Positions 35,466 to 44,131 of a stretch of 64,000 bases of DNA are shown piece after piece. Positions within the stretch are counted from its first letter, which is position 1. Each line of letters starts with the position of its first letter. Below the pieces are notes generated by a model. It was not told where the DNA came from, made no database searches, and saw nothing but the letters and a program-made list of their open reading frames with translations. The stretch is from JASGKO01 sp049840595. Its GTDB lineage: Bacteria; Verrucomicrobiota; Verrucomicrobiia; Chthoniobacterales; Chthoniobacteraceae. The stretch covers positions 1 through 64,000 of the forward strand of contig JASGKO010000006.1 of assembly GCA_049840595.1 (NCBI GenBank). Reading direction: 5' to 3'. The position numbers were made by a program, and so were the translations under genes.

Positions 35466-36173
35466 ATGGAAAGACGGTCAATGCAGGAACGAAGCGCGGT
35501 TGTTTGGGCGTCCTTTGTGGTTGCGCTCTACGCGATCATGTTGGTGATCGTGATGGCAGCGCTGGGGTTTTTGCCGCAGGCGTTTAAGGGGGATTCGTTC
35601 CAGTTCGTGACCGGGGTGGATAACCGGTTCTTTTACTGGGGATGGTTCGTGTGGTGGCTGGTTTGTCAGGCGGTGTTGCTGTTGATTCCGGTGCGGGTGG
35701 TGAGTCGGCGTCCGGTCACGCGACGGTCGTGGTGGGGGCCGTTGGTAATGACGGGAGTTCTTACATTAGTCCTGCTGACCTGTGCCTTCTTTATTCTGGC
35801 GGTGGTGTTTTCTGATCTGCTCAAGGTGAATGGGGATTACTGGCCCTGGCTGGGGCTGGGCTTGTTTCTCGCGATCTGGGTGGGCTGGGCGGTCGTCTTT
35901 TTTGGGCGCAGTCGGCGGGTGCAAAACGGGGATCGAAAATCCGGGTTGCTCCAGTGGTTGCTGACGGGCAGTATTCTGGAACTGTTGGTCGCGGTGCCGA
36001 CGCACATTTGGGTCCGCGAAAGCGATGATTGCTGTGCGGGAATTTTCACGCTGTTCGGGCTGGTGATGGGGATTCCGATCATGCTGCTTTGCTTTGGCCC
36101 GGGCGTTTTTTATCTCTTTGTGGAACGGGCGAAGCGCTTGCGGCCCCGGGTCGACGAAAGTGGGGCGCAATGA
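35466..36173 (+). CDS. Multi-span membrane protein of unknown function
   Basis: Protein of 235 residues with six hydrophobic segments (for example WASFVVALYAIMLVIVMAAL, VMTGVLTLVLLTCAFFILAV, IFTLFGLVMGIPIMLLCFGP) and a short basic C-tail. A CC pair (SDDCCAGIFTLFG) precedes the last segments. No named family is recognised. The stop overlaps the GNAT start by 4 bases (ATGA), so these two genes are cotranscribed. Confidence 0.7.
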   Translation: MERRSMQERSAVVWASFVVALYAIMLVIVMAALGFLPQAFKGDSFQFVTGVDNRFFYWGWFVWWLVCQAVLLLIPVRVVSRRPVTRRSWWGPLVMTGVLTLVLLTCAFFILAVVFSDLLKVNGDYWPWLGLGLFLAIWVGWAVVFFGRSRRVQNGDRKSGLLQWLLTGSILELLVAVPTHIWVRESDDCCAGIFTLFGLVMGIPIMLLCFGPGVFYLFVERAKRLRPRVDESGAQ

Positions 36174-36623
36174 ACCCTGCTCCATCCGTCATCCGCTTCC
36201 GCGAAATCATCCACGGCTCCGAGGACTACCATCGCGAGTGCGAACTCCGGCAGGCCGTTTTGCGTCGTCCGCTCGGGCTGGATCTTTACGACGAGGACTT
36301 ACACTATGAAGCTACCCAGCTACACTTTGGTCTGTTTGAGGGGGCTACGCTGCTCGCCTGTATCGTTACGGTTCCGCTTGCGACCGCTACGGTCAAGCTC
36401 CGCCAGATGGCGGTGGCACCGGATCGGCAAGGGCAGGGAGTGGGGCGTCGGTTGATGGAGCACGTCGAGGCGGAACTGGTCCGCCGTGGGTACGTCAACG
36501 CTTCGCTGCATGCCCGGGCGACGGCGGTGGAATTCTACACCCGGCTCGGCTACGAGGGCGTCGGTGAGGAGTTTCTTCGAGGTGGGGATTCCGCATCGGA
36601 AAATGGAAAAGCGGCTGAAATAG
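36170..36623 (+). CDS. GNAT-family N-acetyltransferase, frameshift near the end
   Basis: Protein of about 151 residues. Acetyl-CoA motif VAPDRQGQGVGRRLMEHVEA; C-terminal strand ARATAVEFYTRLGYEGVGEE. As written the frame continues into ComEC, but with one base changed near 36,575 it ends naturally as EVGIPHRKMEKRLK with TAG at 36621-36623, a standard ending for this GNAT group (ElaA-like). The fusion is therefore judged artificial. The substrate is unknown. Confidence 0.8.
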
Positions 36624-36679
36624 TTTTTCAGCCTTTTGCTGCTCGCCTGAAATTGCTCCGTTGTGCATTCTGCCGCGCG

Positions 36680-38971
36680 ATGCTGTTTGAATCGCTGCGC
36701 CAGATGCGGCTGCCGATGGTGGGGCTCGCGGGAAGCGCCATTGCCGGGGTGGTGATGGCGGACTGGCATCCGCTCCCGATCTGGTGGGGCACCGGGGCGA
36801 CGCTCTTGCTGGGCTTGCTCACGTTGCGCTGGAGCCGGGGGATCTGGCTGTTTGCGGCCGCGTTTTTCTTCACGTTGCATGGGCAGCGAATGATCGATGC
36901 GCCGGGCGCGGCAATGGCGGGGCGGCTGGAGGAAAAGCCGCGGGGAGCCGTGATCTCCGGGATGGTGGACGACGAGCCGCAGGCAGGCAATGACGAGGGC
37001 TGGCGCTTCCCGATGCAGGTGCGGGAATTGCAATTGGACGGACGGCATTACGCATGGGCCGCGCCCGTCCTGGTCTATTGGAAAGGCGACCGGCCCCGGT
37101 ATGGCGACGTGGTAGAAATTCGTGGCTACGTGGCAAAAATCCGGCGGGCACGAAATCCCGGTGAGTTCGATTACGCGGGCTATCTCAAGCGGCAGGGGAT
37201 TTATGCCGAGGTGACGATGCGCGGCCCGGAAGGCGGCGAGACCCTCGCCCACGGGCAGGGGAGCGGCTTCTACGCGATGGCGCTGGGCGTGCGGGAGTGG
37301 ATGCAAAACGCACTCCGCCTCGGCCTCGGCGATGCACGCGACATTTCCGGCCTGATCCAGAGCATGACGCTCGGCCTGCAGGACGACACGCCGCCGGATA
37401 TGGCGCTGCTTTTCCGCGAGACCGGCACCATGCATCTCTTCGCGGTGAGCGGGATGAATGTCGCCATGCTCGCGATCATGCTCTGGCTGGTGCTCAAGCC
37501 CTTTGGCCTGCGCCGCAGCCGCGCGGTGTGGGTGATGGTGCCGCTGGTCTTTTTCTACGCGGTCCTCACCGGCCTGAGCGCCTCGGGCGTGCGCTCGGCG
37601 CTGATGGTTTCCGCCGTGATGATCGCCTATTCCTCGGAACGGAAATCGCAACCGATCAATCAACTTGCCGCCGCCGCCGTGCTCATCCTGCTCTGGGATA
37701 GCAACCAACTTTTCCTCGCCGGTTTCCAGCTCTCGTTTGGCGTCGTGCTGGCGCTGATGATCCTCGTCACCCCGCTGCAAAACCGCTGGAAACGTCTCGT
37801 CGCGCCCGATCCCTTCATCCCGCGCAAGTTGCTGAGTCTCGGTCGCCGTTTCACCCACTGGGTCGCGGAAGGCGTGGTCTCGTTTCTCGCGGTCACCTGC
37901 GCCTCGTGGCTGGGCTCGTCACCTTTTGGCTGGTGGTATTTTCACATGGTCTCGCCGGTTGGCGTGGCGGCCAATCTCGTGGCGGTGCCGCTCGCCTTCT
38001 TCGTGATGGCCCTCGGTGCGCTGGCGATCGCGACCGCGCTGTTCAGCAACGGGCTCGCGATCATTTTCAACAATGCCAACTGGCTGCTGGCGAAGCTTAT
38101 CCTCTGGTCGGTGAGCTTCTGCGCGCACCTTCCCGGCGGCCATTTCTACGTTGCGATGCCGCAAGGCCCGGCCCCGGCGCTCGATCTCACCGTCTTCGAT
38201 TTTGAAACCGGCGCGGCCTCGCTGTTCTGCCGCCCGGGGGCGAGCTGGCTCGTCGATGCCGGGCGCGACCGCGATTTCCAATGGACGTTGCGCGGCAATC
38301 TGCAAACGCGCGGGATCAACACGCTCGACAGCCTGTGGCTCACCCGCTCCGGCACCGGCAGCATTGGCGGGGCGCCGGTGGCGATTGCGGAATTTTCCCC
38401 GCGCCAGATTTACGATCCGCCGGTGCGGGAACGTGGTATCGCGTGGAAAGCCCTGCAACAGGCGCTCGCCGCGGCGCAGCGCACGGATACGCACCTGGCC
38501 CGCGGTGACGAAATCCGGGTCGATAACGAAACCGTGATCCGCGTGCTCTACCCGCCGCGCGATCTCGTGCGCAATTACGCCGATGACCGCGCGCTGGTCC
38601 TGCAAATCGTTCGCCCGCATCTGCGCATTCTCATGATGTCCGGCAGCGGCTTTCTCACGGAGACCTGGCTCTTGCAACAACCCGACGACCTGCGCTCCGA
38701 CATCCTCATTAAAGGCCTCAATGCGCACGATATTTCGGGGACCGAGGATTTCATCATGCGGGTGCGGCCCCGGCTGGTGATCGCCGGCTGGGATGGCTAT
38801 CGCAACGACCACGGCATCCCGCCCGACTGGGCGCAAATGCTCGCCCTGAAAGGCATTGCTCTGTTTCGACAGGATGAAACCGGCGCGGTGACCATTCGCG
38901 AGGCTGGCACGGGATGGTCGGCCCAGGCCTTTCTCACCGACCAGAGCTTTTCCGCGAGTCGGTCACCGTAG
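36680..38971 (+). CDS. comEC: ComEC/Rec2 DNA-uptake channel protein
   Basis: Inner-membrane protein of 763 residues for DNA import in natural competence. N-terminal membrane segments and OB-like domain (GDVVEIRGYVAKIRRARNPG; EFDYAGYLKRQGIYAEV), then the Competence domain (RETGTMHLFAVSGMNVAMLA; VFFYAVLTGLSASGVRSALM; LFLAGFQLSFGVVLALMILV). The C-terminal domain resembles the metallo-beta-lactamase portion but the metal site, normally HxxxDHxGG-like, reads LTRSGTGSIGGAP, so nuclease activity is doubtful. Start ATG 36,680; the preceding frame belongs to GNAT. No other com gene is nearby. Convergent with msrA, 22 bases apart. Confidence 0.88.
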   Translation: MLFESLRQMRLPMVGLAGSAIAGVVMADWHPLPIWWGTGATLLLGLLTLRWSRGIWLFAAAFFFTLHGQRMIDAPGAAMAGRLEEKPRGAVISGMVDDEPQAGNDEGWRFPMQVRELQLDGRHYAWAAPVLVYWKGDRPRYGDVVEIRGYVAKIRRARNPGEFDYAGYLKRQGIYAEVTMRGPEGGETLAHGQGSGFYAMALGVREWMQNALRLGLGDARDISGLIQSMTLGLQDDTPPDMALLFRETGTMHLFAVSGMNVAMLAIMLWLVLKPFGLRRSRAVWVMVPLVFFYAVLTGLSASGVRSALMVSAVMIAYSSERKSQPINQLAAAAVLILLWDSNQLFLAGFQLSFGVVLALMILVTPLQNRWKRLVAPDPFIPRKLLSLGRRFTHWVAEGVVSFLAVTCASWLGSSPFGWWYFHMVSPVGVAANLVAVPLAFFVMALGALAIATALFSNGLAIIFNNANWLLAKLILWSVSFCAHLPGGHFYVAMPQGPAPALDLTVFDFETGAASLFCRPGASWLVDAGRDRDFQWTLRGNLQTRGINTLDSLWLTRSGTGSIGGAPVAIAEFSPRQIYDPPVRERGIAWKALQQALAAAQRTDTHLARGDEIRVDNETVIRVLYPPRDLVRNYADDRALVLQIVRPHLRILMMSGSGFLTETWLLQQPDDLRSDILIKGLNAHDISGTEDFIMRVRPRLVIAGWDGYRNDHGIPPDWAQMLALKGIALFRQDETGAVTIREAGTGWSAQAFLTDQSFSASRSP

Positions 38972-38993
38972 AAAATGAAGGCCCTTCTCTCAA

Positions 38994-39629
38994 CTACTGC
39001 TTCAGCCCCATCTTCTTCAGCTTCGGCGAGATGACGTAGCTGCAGTAGGGGTTCCGGTCCTTGTTCAGCTTGTAGTAATCCTGATGATAGTTCTCGGCGG
39101 GCCAGAACTTGCTGGCCGGGGTGATCTCGGTGACAATCGGCGCGAAGAATTCCTTCTGCGCGGCGGCCTTGGATTCCTCGGCGATCTTCTTCTGCTCGTC
39201 GCTGAAGTAAAAGATGGCCGAGCGATACTGCGGCCCGTGATCGTTGCCCTGGCCGTCGAGCTGGGTCGGGTTGTGCATGTGCCAGAAGGCGGCGAGCAAT
39301 TCCTTCAGCGAAGTCTTCTTCGGATCAAAGACGATTTCATCGCACTCCGCGTGGCCGGTCTGGTGGCTGCACACCTGCTCGTAAGTGGGGTTTTCCTCCT
39401 TGCCGCCGCTGTAGCCCGAGGTCACGGAGACGACGCCCGGCAGTTGTTGGAAAACGGCTTCGGTGCACCAGAAGCAACCTGCCGCGAGAATGATCTTGTC
39501 GTCCCCGGCGGGAATGGTGGGTTGAGCAGCGGGTTTATTGGCATCGGGTGCATTCATAGGATCGTCCTGGGAACAGGCGGTTAAAGTGGTGGCGACAATC
39601 GTCGCAAGGGAAGCAAGCAGCGTTTTCAT
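38994..39629 (-). CDS. msrA: Peptide methionine sulfoxide reductase MsrA, lipoprotein form
   Basis: Reduces methionine-S-sulfoxide in exported proteins. Signal peptide with lipobox (LATIVATTLTACSQDD, lipid-attached Cys), then MsrA catalytic domain: AAGCFWCTEAVFQQLPGVVS (Cys nucleophile), VTSGYSGGKEENPTYEQVC, HAECDEIVFDP, GPQYRSAIFYF and YHQDYYKLNKDRNPYC. 211 residues. Start ATG 39,629 yields the signal peptide; a longer upstream frame has none. An exported MsrA is less common than a cytoplasmic one and points to repair of envelope proteins. Confidence 0.94.
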   Translation of the reverse strand: MKTLLASLATIVATTLTACSQDDPMNAPDANKPAAQPTIPAGDDKIILAAGCFWCTEAVFQQLPGVVSVTSGYSGGKEENPTYEQVCSHQTGHAECDEIVFDPKKTSLKELLAAFWHMHNPTQLDGQGNDHGPQYRSAIFYFSDEQKKIAEESKAAAQKEFFAPIVTEITPASKFWPAENYHQDYYKLNKDRNPYCSYVISPKLKKMGLKQ

Positions 39630-39734
39630 AAGCGGGCAAGGAATGGAATGACTTCTGTGAACGTAAGAGCACGGGGCGGGGGATTTATTCCAACCGATTT
39701 CTTTTTTTAGACAGGATGAACAGGATGGGGATTT

Positions 39735-39798
39735 CCAGCGAAACACGCGAAATAGACGAAATCAGAAATCCTTTCGTTTCTTTTGCGTATTTCGCTGG
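39735..39798. repeat. Dispersed inverted repeat, family E
   Basis: CCAGCGAAA (39735-39743) and TTTCGCTGG (39790-39798) frame further complementary segments (ACGCGAAAT...; ACGAAA with TTTCGT). A related sequence lies at 62052-62123. Between msrA and ridA, which diverge. Confidence 0.55.
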
Positions 39799-39879
39799 CC
39801 TCATCCTCCGTGTTCTCTGTGCCCTCGGTGGCTCATTTCCCAGCCTGGCGTCCGGATCGTTAAAACCGCGCCCAATTCG

Positions 39880-39907
39880 TTGACAGCCACTAGCTGCCGA
39901 CTACGCT
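39880..39907 (+). promoter_or_regulatory. Promoter of ridA-pyrE
   Basis: TTGACA (39880-39885), 16-base spacer, TACGCT (39902-39907). The ridA ATG (39917) is 9 bases past the -10 box and no Shine-Dalgarno sequence is present, so transcription would start almost on the codon. Confidence 0.5.
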
Positions 39908-39916
39908 CATGGCCCG

Positions 39917-40297
39917 ATGAAAAAAGTAATTGCTACACCTGATGCCCCCAAGGCAGTTGGCCCCTACTCCCAAGCGGTGGCCGTGGGAAATCTCCTCTTC
40001 TGCGCCGGTCAGATCCCGCTTGATCCGGCCACGGGCGAACTCGTCCCCGGCGACACCGCCGCGCAGGCCGAGCGCGTGCTCAAGAACATCCAGGGCGTGC
40101 TCGCGGCCAATGACATGACTTTCTCCGACGTGGTGAAGACCACCGTCTTCCTCGTCGATCTCGCCGACTTCGGCAAAATGAACGAAGTCTATGGGCGCTA
40201 TTTCTCCGAGCCGTTCCCGGCCCGCTCCACCATCCAGGTCGCCGCGCTGCCCAAGGGCTCCAGCGTCGAGATCGAAGTCACCGCCGCCCGCAGCTAA
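39917..40297 (+). CDS. ridA: Enamine/imine deaminase RidA
   Basis: Hydrolyses reactive 2-aminoacrylate and other imines formed by PLP enzymes. 126 residues; AVGPYSQAVAVGNLLFCAGQ is the N-terminal signature, and the active-site Arg lies in FPARSTIQVAALPKGSSVEI. Full length. It starts at ATG 39,917 and is followed after 15 bases by pyrE, so both are one operon, ended by the terminator at 40898. Confidence 0.95.
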   Translation: MKKVIATPDAPKAVGPYSQAVAVGNLLFCAGQIPLDPATGELVPGDTAAQAERVLKNIQGVLAANDMTFSDVVKTTVFLVDLADFGKMNEVYGRYFSEPFPARSTIQVAALPKGSSVEIEVTAARS

Positions 40298-40312
40298 GAA
40301 AAATCATCCGCC

Positions 40313-40880
40313 ATGTCCGAGGAATATCTCCAACTCTTCCGCGAGACGCACGCGCTGCTCGACGGCCATTTCCTGCTTCGCAGCGGGCTGCACAGCCGCC
40401 AGTTCTTCCAGTGCGCGATTTTGCTCCAGCATACGAAGATCGCCGAGCGCGTCTGCGGCGGGCTGGCGGAAAAGCTGCGCGACATCGAGTGCGAGAGCGT
40501 GATCTCGCCTGCGCTGGGCGGCATCATCGTCGGCCAGGAAGTGGGGCGTGCGCTCGGCAAGCGCCACATCTTCGCCGAGAAGGAGGAGGGAAAGCTCGTG
40601 ATGCGGCGTGGTTTTCAGATCGCGCCCGGCGAGCGCTTCCTCGTGATCGAGGACGTGGTGACCCGGGGCGGTCGCGTGCAGGAGACGATTGACATTGTGC
40701 GTGGCCTCGGTGGCGTCGTGGCCGCCGTGGGCGTGATCGTGGACCGCAGCGGTGGCAATCGCCCCGATTTCGGCTGCCCGTTCGTCAGCCTCGTCGAGCT
40801 GCAATGTCGAAACCTTCGAGCCGGACAATCTGCCGCCCGATCTTGCCGGGACGAAAGCGATCAAGCCGGGGAGCAAGTAG
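40313..40880 (+). CDS. pyrE: Orotate phosphoribosyltransferase, one frameshift
   Basis: Fifth step of UMP synthesis: orotate + PRPP to OMP. ISPALGGIIVGQEVGRALGK and the PRPP-binding loop FLVIEDVVTRGGRV are present; HIFAEKEEGKLVMRRGFQI is family-typical. An extra C near 40,803 breaks the frame; corrected, the C-terminus reads NVETFEPDNLPPDLAGTKAI and stops at TAG 40878-40880, length about 189. In the second-to-fifth step genes nothing else of the pyr pathway is nearby. Confidence 0.93.
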
Positions 40881-40897
40881 GCGGTAATCATTCATGC

Positions 40898-40935
40898 AAA
40901 AGGGCCGGAAGCGGAAAGCTTCCGGCCCTTTTTTG
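40898..40935 (+). terminator. Rho-independent terminator of ridA-pyrE
   Basis: AAAGGGCCGGAAGC pairs with GCTTCCGGCCCTTT around loop GGAAA, followed by TTTTG. A perfect 14-bp stem 18 bases after the pyrE stop. Confidence 0.92.
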
Positions 40936-40948
40936 TTTTTTGAGCGAT

Positions 40949-41020
40949 GGTAGCGGCGGTCCATGACCGTCGCTGAATTTCGCGAACCAAGTCGGCGACG
41001 GTCATAGACCGCCGCTACAG
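40949..41020. repeat. Dispersed palindromic repeat, family A
   Basis: Two arms, GGTAGCGGCGGTCCATGACC (40949-40968, on to GTCGC) and GCGACGGTCATAGACCGCCG (40995-41014, on to CTACAG). One mismatch against the copy at 9847. Lies between the pyrE terminator and glpX. Confidence 0.8.
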
Positions 41021-41034
41021 GTGGTTGTTTTGAA

Positions 41035-41065
41035 TCTCTGCGCCTCCGCGCCTCGGCGGTGAAAA
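41035..41065. repeat. Dispersed repeat, family D, single arm
   Basis: TCTCTGCGCCTCCGCGCCTC (41035-41054), continuing GGCGGTGAAAA, similar to the arms at 31630-31725. It abuts the glpX stop codon (41067). Confidence 0.6.
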
Positions 41066-41066
41066 A

Positions 41067-42131
41067 TCAGATCTGATGCTCGCGGTTGTCGGAGCGGAGG
41101 TGGATCGTCTTGGTGGCGAGATCGTGGTGCGCGGTGATGTAGCGCACGGTCTTGCTCTTCGCGCGCATGAGGATCGAGTGCGTCACCGCCGTCCGTCCCT
41201 TCATCCGCACGCCTTGCAGCATCGGGCTGTCGCTGATGCCGGTCGCGCAGAAGATGATGTTCTGCCCGTGGGCCAGATCGTCGGCGTAGAAAATCTTCCC
41301 GATGTCGTCGCCGTAGCCGTTGGCAATCAGCTCCTGCTTTTCCGCTTCGTCGCGGGGCCACATCATGGCCTGCATATCGCCGCCCAGGCACTTCAACGCC
41401 GCGGCGCTGAGCACGGCTTCCGGCGCGCCGCCGATGCCGAGATAAAGATCGATGCCGCTATCCATGATCGAGGGGGCAATCGCCGCCGTGATGTCGCCAT
41501 CGGTGATCATGCGGAGCGCCGCGCCCATTTCGCGCACCTTCGCGATCAGTCCATCGTGACGCGGGCGATCAAGCACCAGCACCACCAGATCCTGCACCCG
41601 CTTGCGAAGGGCGCGGGCGACGGAGATGAGCGTTTCCTCCACCGGGTTGCGCAGTTGCACCGTCTCCAGCCCGGTGCGCTCCATGTAGCGGACCACCTGC
41701 GGGCCGTAGGCGAGCTTCATCATGTAGAAGCTGGGAATGTCCTTCAACGCACCTGCGACGCCGCTTTCCGGGCTCGCGGCGGTGATGCAGGAGATCGAGT
41801 TGTTGCGGCCCTTGGCGATGTTTGTGGTGCCGTCGATCGGATCGAGGGCGATCTCAAATTTCGGGAAGCCGGGCATCCAGCGGCCCAGGTGCTCGCCCTT
41901 GAAGATACCGGGCGCATTGTCCTTGATGCCTTCGCCAATCACCACCTCGCCGCAGATGTCCATGAGATCGAACATGCCGCGAATGGCGTCGCAGGCAGCC
42001 GCGTCGGCGAGTTCTTTTTCGCCACGTCCCAGCCAGGAGATGGAGTTGAGGGCAGCGGCTTCGGTGGCGCGAACGAAGTCGATTTCAACGATGCGTTCGA
42101 TGTCGGCGTAGTGTTCTTGTGGTGTTTTCAT
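41067..42131 (-). CDS. glpX: Class II fructose-1,6-bisphosphatase GlpX
   Basis: Gluconeogenic phosphatase (fructose 1,6-bisphosphate to fructose 6-phosphate), 354 residues. Metal-binding motif in ICGEVVIGEGIKDNAPGIFK and FEIALDPIDGTTNIAKG; LYLGIGGAPEAVLSAAALKC is the substrate side. All are canonical for the lithium-sensitive class II type. Complete, ATG at 42,131. Downstream of an aldo/keto reductase gene on the same strand (52-base gap), probably independently promoted. Confidence 0.96.
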   Translation of the reverse strand: MKTPQEHYADIERIVEIDFVRATEAAALNSISWLGRGEKELADAAACDAIRGMFDLMDICGEVVIGEGIKDNAPGIFKGEHLGRWMPGFPKFEIALDPIDGTTNIAKGRNNSISCITAASPESGVAGALKDIPSFYMMKLAYGPQVVRYMERTGLETVQLRNPVEETLISVARALRKRVQDLVVLVLDRPRHDGLIAKVREMGAALRMITDGDITAAIAPSIMDSGIDLYLGIGGAPEAVLSAAALKCLGGDMQAMMWPRDEAEKQELIANGYGDDIGKIFYADDLAHGQNIIFCATGISDSPMLQGVRMKGRTAVTHSILMRAKSKTVRYITAHHDLATKTIHLRSDNREHQI

Positions 42132-42183
42132 TGAGACCCGTTGGGGTGGGTAGGATAGCTAGGGTTGTACCAGGTTGGAACGA

Positions 42184-43314
42184 TCACGCATGGGACGGAA
42201 CGAGATCGTGTTCGGGAGAAATATTCCAGCGGGAGGCGATGGCGGCGAGTTCTTCGTTCACCGCCCAGCGGTCGGGCAGGGGCTCGCCCTCGTGCTGCGG
42301 GTTGCCGCCCTTGAGCGTCATGCAGCCGGTGTTGTCGCCAATGGAGTGGATCGCCTCCACCTCTTCGCGCGTGAGCGTGATTTCCGGCAGCCTGGCCAGT
42401 TCCTCCACCTTTTCCTCGATCGGGCGGCCGCCGAGCTCCTGGATGAGCGTCGGCACCACGCTCTTCACCATTGGGTGGGCGAGGTTCCACAGGCTCGCCA
42501 GTTGCAGCATCGTCAGCCCGTGCCGGGCCGCTACTTCGCGCATCTTTTCGATCTTTACGTTACCCGCTTCCACCCAGCCGGCGGGACGGAAGGTGCGATG
42601 GTCTTGGGGACCAAAGCGGTGCCCGGGCTTCACATCGTCATGGAAGAGGCCGCCGTAATCGACCACCCGGGTAATGATGTCCACCCCATGCTTTTCCGCC
42701 GCAGGCAGGCACAGATGGCCCGGCCATGGCTCAAGTGGATTGAGGATGATCATGGCCCAGTCGATGAACGCGCCGAATTTTTCAAAGCACTGGAGAATAT
42801 CGAGCGTGAAGCCATTCGCCGGGCCGGGCGCGATGCCCAGCCGGTCGGTCAAGCCCGCTTCCTTCACCGCGTTGAGGGCCTGCCACACCGCTTCGCTGGA
42901 ATAGCCGATGGAGTCCGGATTATGCAGCAGCAGCAGATCGAACTTCTGCGTATGGCAACGCGCGAGCGATTTTTCCACGGCCATCCGCACGTATTCCTCA
43001 TACTGCTCCGGCCCGCGCAGGCGGGGATCGGTGAAGCGGGGGAAGCCCTTCGCGCCCTCGCGCTTGCCGGTGTAAAAATCGTGGCCGATCATGCCGATCA
43101 GGCAATAAGTATCGCGCGGGATGCCTGCCAGCGCCTGGCCCAGCAACGTATCCGCCTCGCCGCTGCCGTACACGTCCGCCGTCATGAAAGTGCGGAGGCC
43201 CCGGTCGTAAGCCTGGCGTACCAGCGCGAAGAAACGCTCGTCCCCGACCGGTTCGCCGAAGTGCATGAAGCGGCCACCGCTCCAGATTCCAAAGGCTGTA
43301 CCAGAGACATTCAT
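42184..43314 (-). CDS. Aldo/keto reductase family protein
   Basis: NADPH-dependent oxidoreductase fold, 376 residues, larger than typical AKRs (about 320). Catalytic Tyr in TADVYGSGEADTLLG, lysine and histidine strand region FDLLLLHNPDSIGYSSEAVW, cofactor region NPLEPWPGH. A C-terminal extension (TGCMTLKGGNPQHEGEPLPD) is unusual and resembles that of the AKRs annotated in Planctomycetes/Verrucomicrobia. Start ATG 43,314 (MNVSGTAFGIWSGGRF). Substrate unknown. Confidence 0.85.
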   Translation of the reverse strand: MNVSGTAFGIWSGGRFMHFGEPVGDERFFALVRQAYDRGLRTFMTADVYGSGEADTLLGQALAGIPRDTYCLIGMIGHDFYTGKREGAKGFPRFTDPRLRGPEQYEEYVRMAVEKSLARCHTQKFDLLLLHNPDSIGYSSEAVWQALNAVKEAGLTDRLGIAPGPANGFTLDILQCFEKFGAFIDWAMIILNPLEPWPGHLCLPAAEKHGVDIITRVVDYGGLFHDDVKPGHRFGPQDHRTFRPAGWVEAGNVKIEKMREVAARHGLTMLQLASLWNLAHPMVKSVVPTLIQELGGRPIEEKVEELARLPEITLTREEVEAIHSIGDNTGCMTLKGGNPQHEGEPLPDRWAVNEELAAIASRWNISPEHDLVPSHA

Positions 43315-43529
43315 AGAAAGGAAAAAAGGGTTAAGGAACCAGTCTCGCGCAAACTCCCCGCAAAATGCAATCCGAGTTCCACGGGATTTCGCCCTTTCAC
43401 AGGCGGCGACGCAAATTACCCGTGAATCATTCGAAAATGCGCAACTGGGGCTGCGCTGGGTTCCATCCGACTTGCCGGGCTTATTTTTCGCATGCATTGC
43501 GGCCCGAGCCTTGCTACGTAAGTGCCGCA

Positions 43530-44033
43530 ATGTCCGCCCGTTTTTACCTCCTCCCTCTGCTGGCTCTGCTGTTGCTCCTTGGCGGCTGTGCGGTCACGCC
43601 GCCCTACGTTTATCATTACGTTCCGGGGCGGACGGCGATGGTGGCCAACGGGGTCGCCTACGCTCCACCTGCCGCCCCGCAAATCGTGCGGGATGCCATC
43701 GCCGCCGGTAATCAAATCGCCGGGATGCCTTATCGCTACGGCGGCGGGCATGGGACATTTTACGATAGCGGCTACGACTGCTCCGGCGCCACCTCCTATG
43801 TGCTGCATGCGATCGGGCGCCTGCGCACGCCGACGACTTCCACCGCTTTCCGACACTACGGCGAGAGCGGCTACGGACGCTGGATCACCGTCTATGCCCG
43901 GCGCGGCCACGTCTTCCTCGTCGTGGCCGGCCTCCGCTTCGACACCGGCTGGGATGGCGATCAAGGCCCCCGCTGGACCACCCGCAGCCGCCGCAACGAC
44001 AGCGCCGTGCTCCGGCATCCCTACGGCTTGTAA
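43530..44033 (+). CDS. NlpC/P60-family lipoprotein peptidase
   Basis: Cell-wall hydrolase candidate, 167 residues. Lipobox LLALLLLLGGC (lipid-attached Cys20); NlpC/P60 fold with catalytic Cys84 (GYDCSGATSYVL) and His127 (ARRGHVFLVV); PYRYGGGHGTFYDSGYDC is the usual start of the domain. The third residue, usually His or Asn, is not clear. ATG 43,530 is the start that gives the lipoprotein signal. Divergent from the aldo/keto reductase. Confidence 0.88.
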   Translation: MSARFYLLPLLALLLLLGGCAVTPPYVYHYVPGRTAMVANGVAYAPPAAPQIVRDAIAAGNQIAGMPYRYGGGHGTFYDSGYDCSGATSYVLHAIGRLRTPTTSTAFRHYGESGYGRWITVYARRGHVFLVVAGLRFDTGWDGDQGPRWTTRSRRNDSAVLRHPYGL

Positions 44034-44131
44034 CCCGATTTTTTCGCCGCGTGTTTCCTGCTTTACATTGCCACCCGGTGCGGTAATTTCCCGGCCATCA
44101 GCCCGGGTGTTGAGGGGCGAAATGGCAGGGT

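Noticed and set aside
36170..38971. GNAT-ComEC fusion protein in a single open frame
   Set aside because: One base added near 36,575 gives GNAT a standard ending and stop at 36621-36623, and this record has many single-base errors. Two separate genes are more likely.
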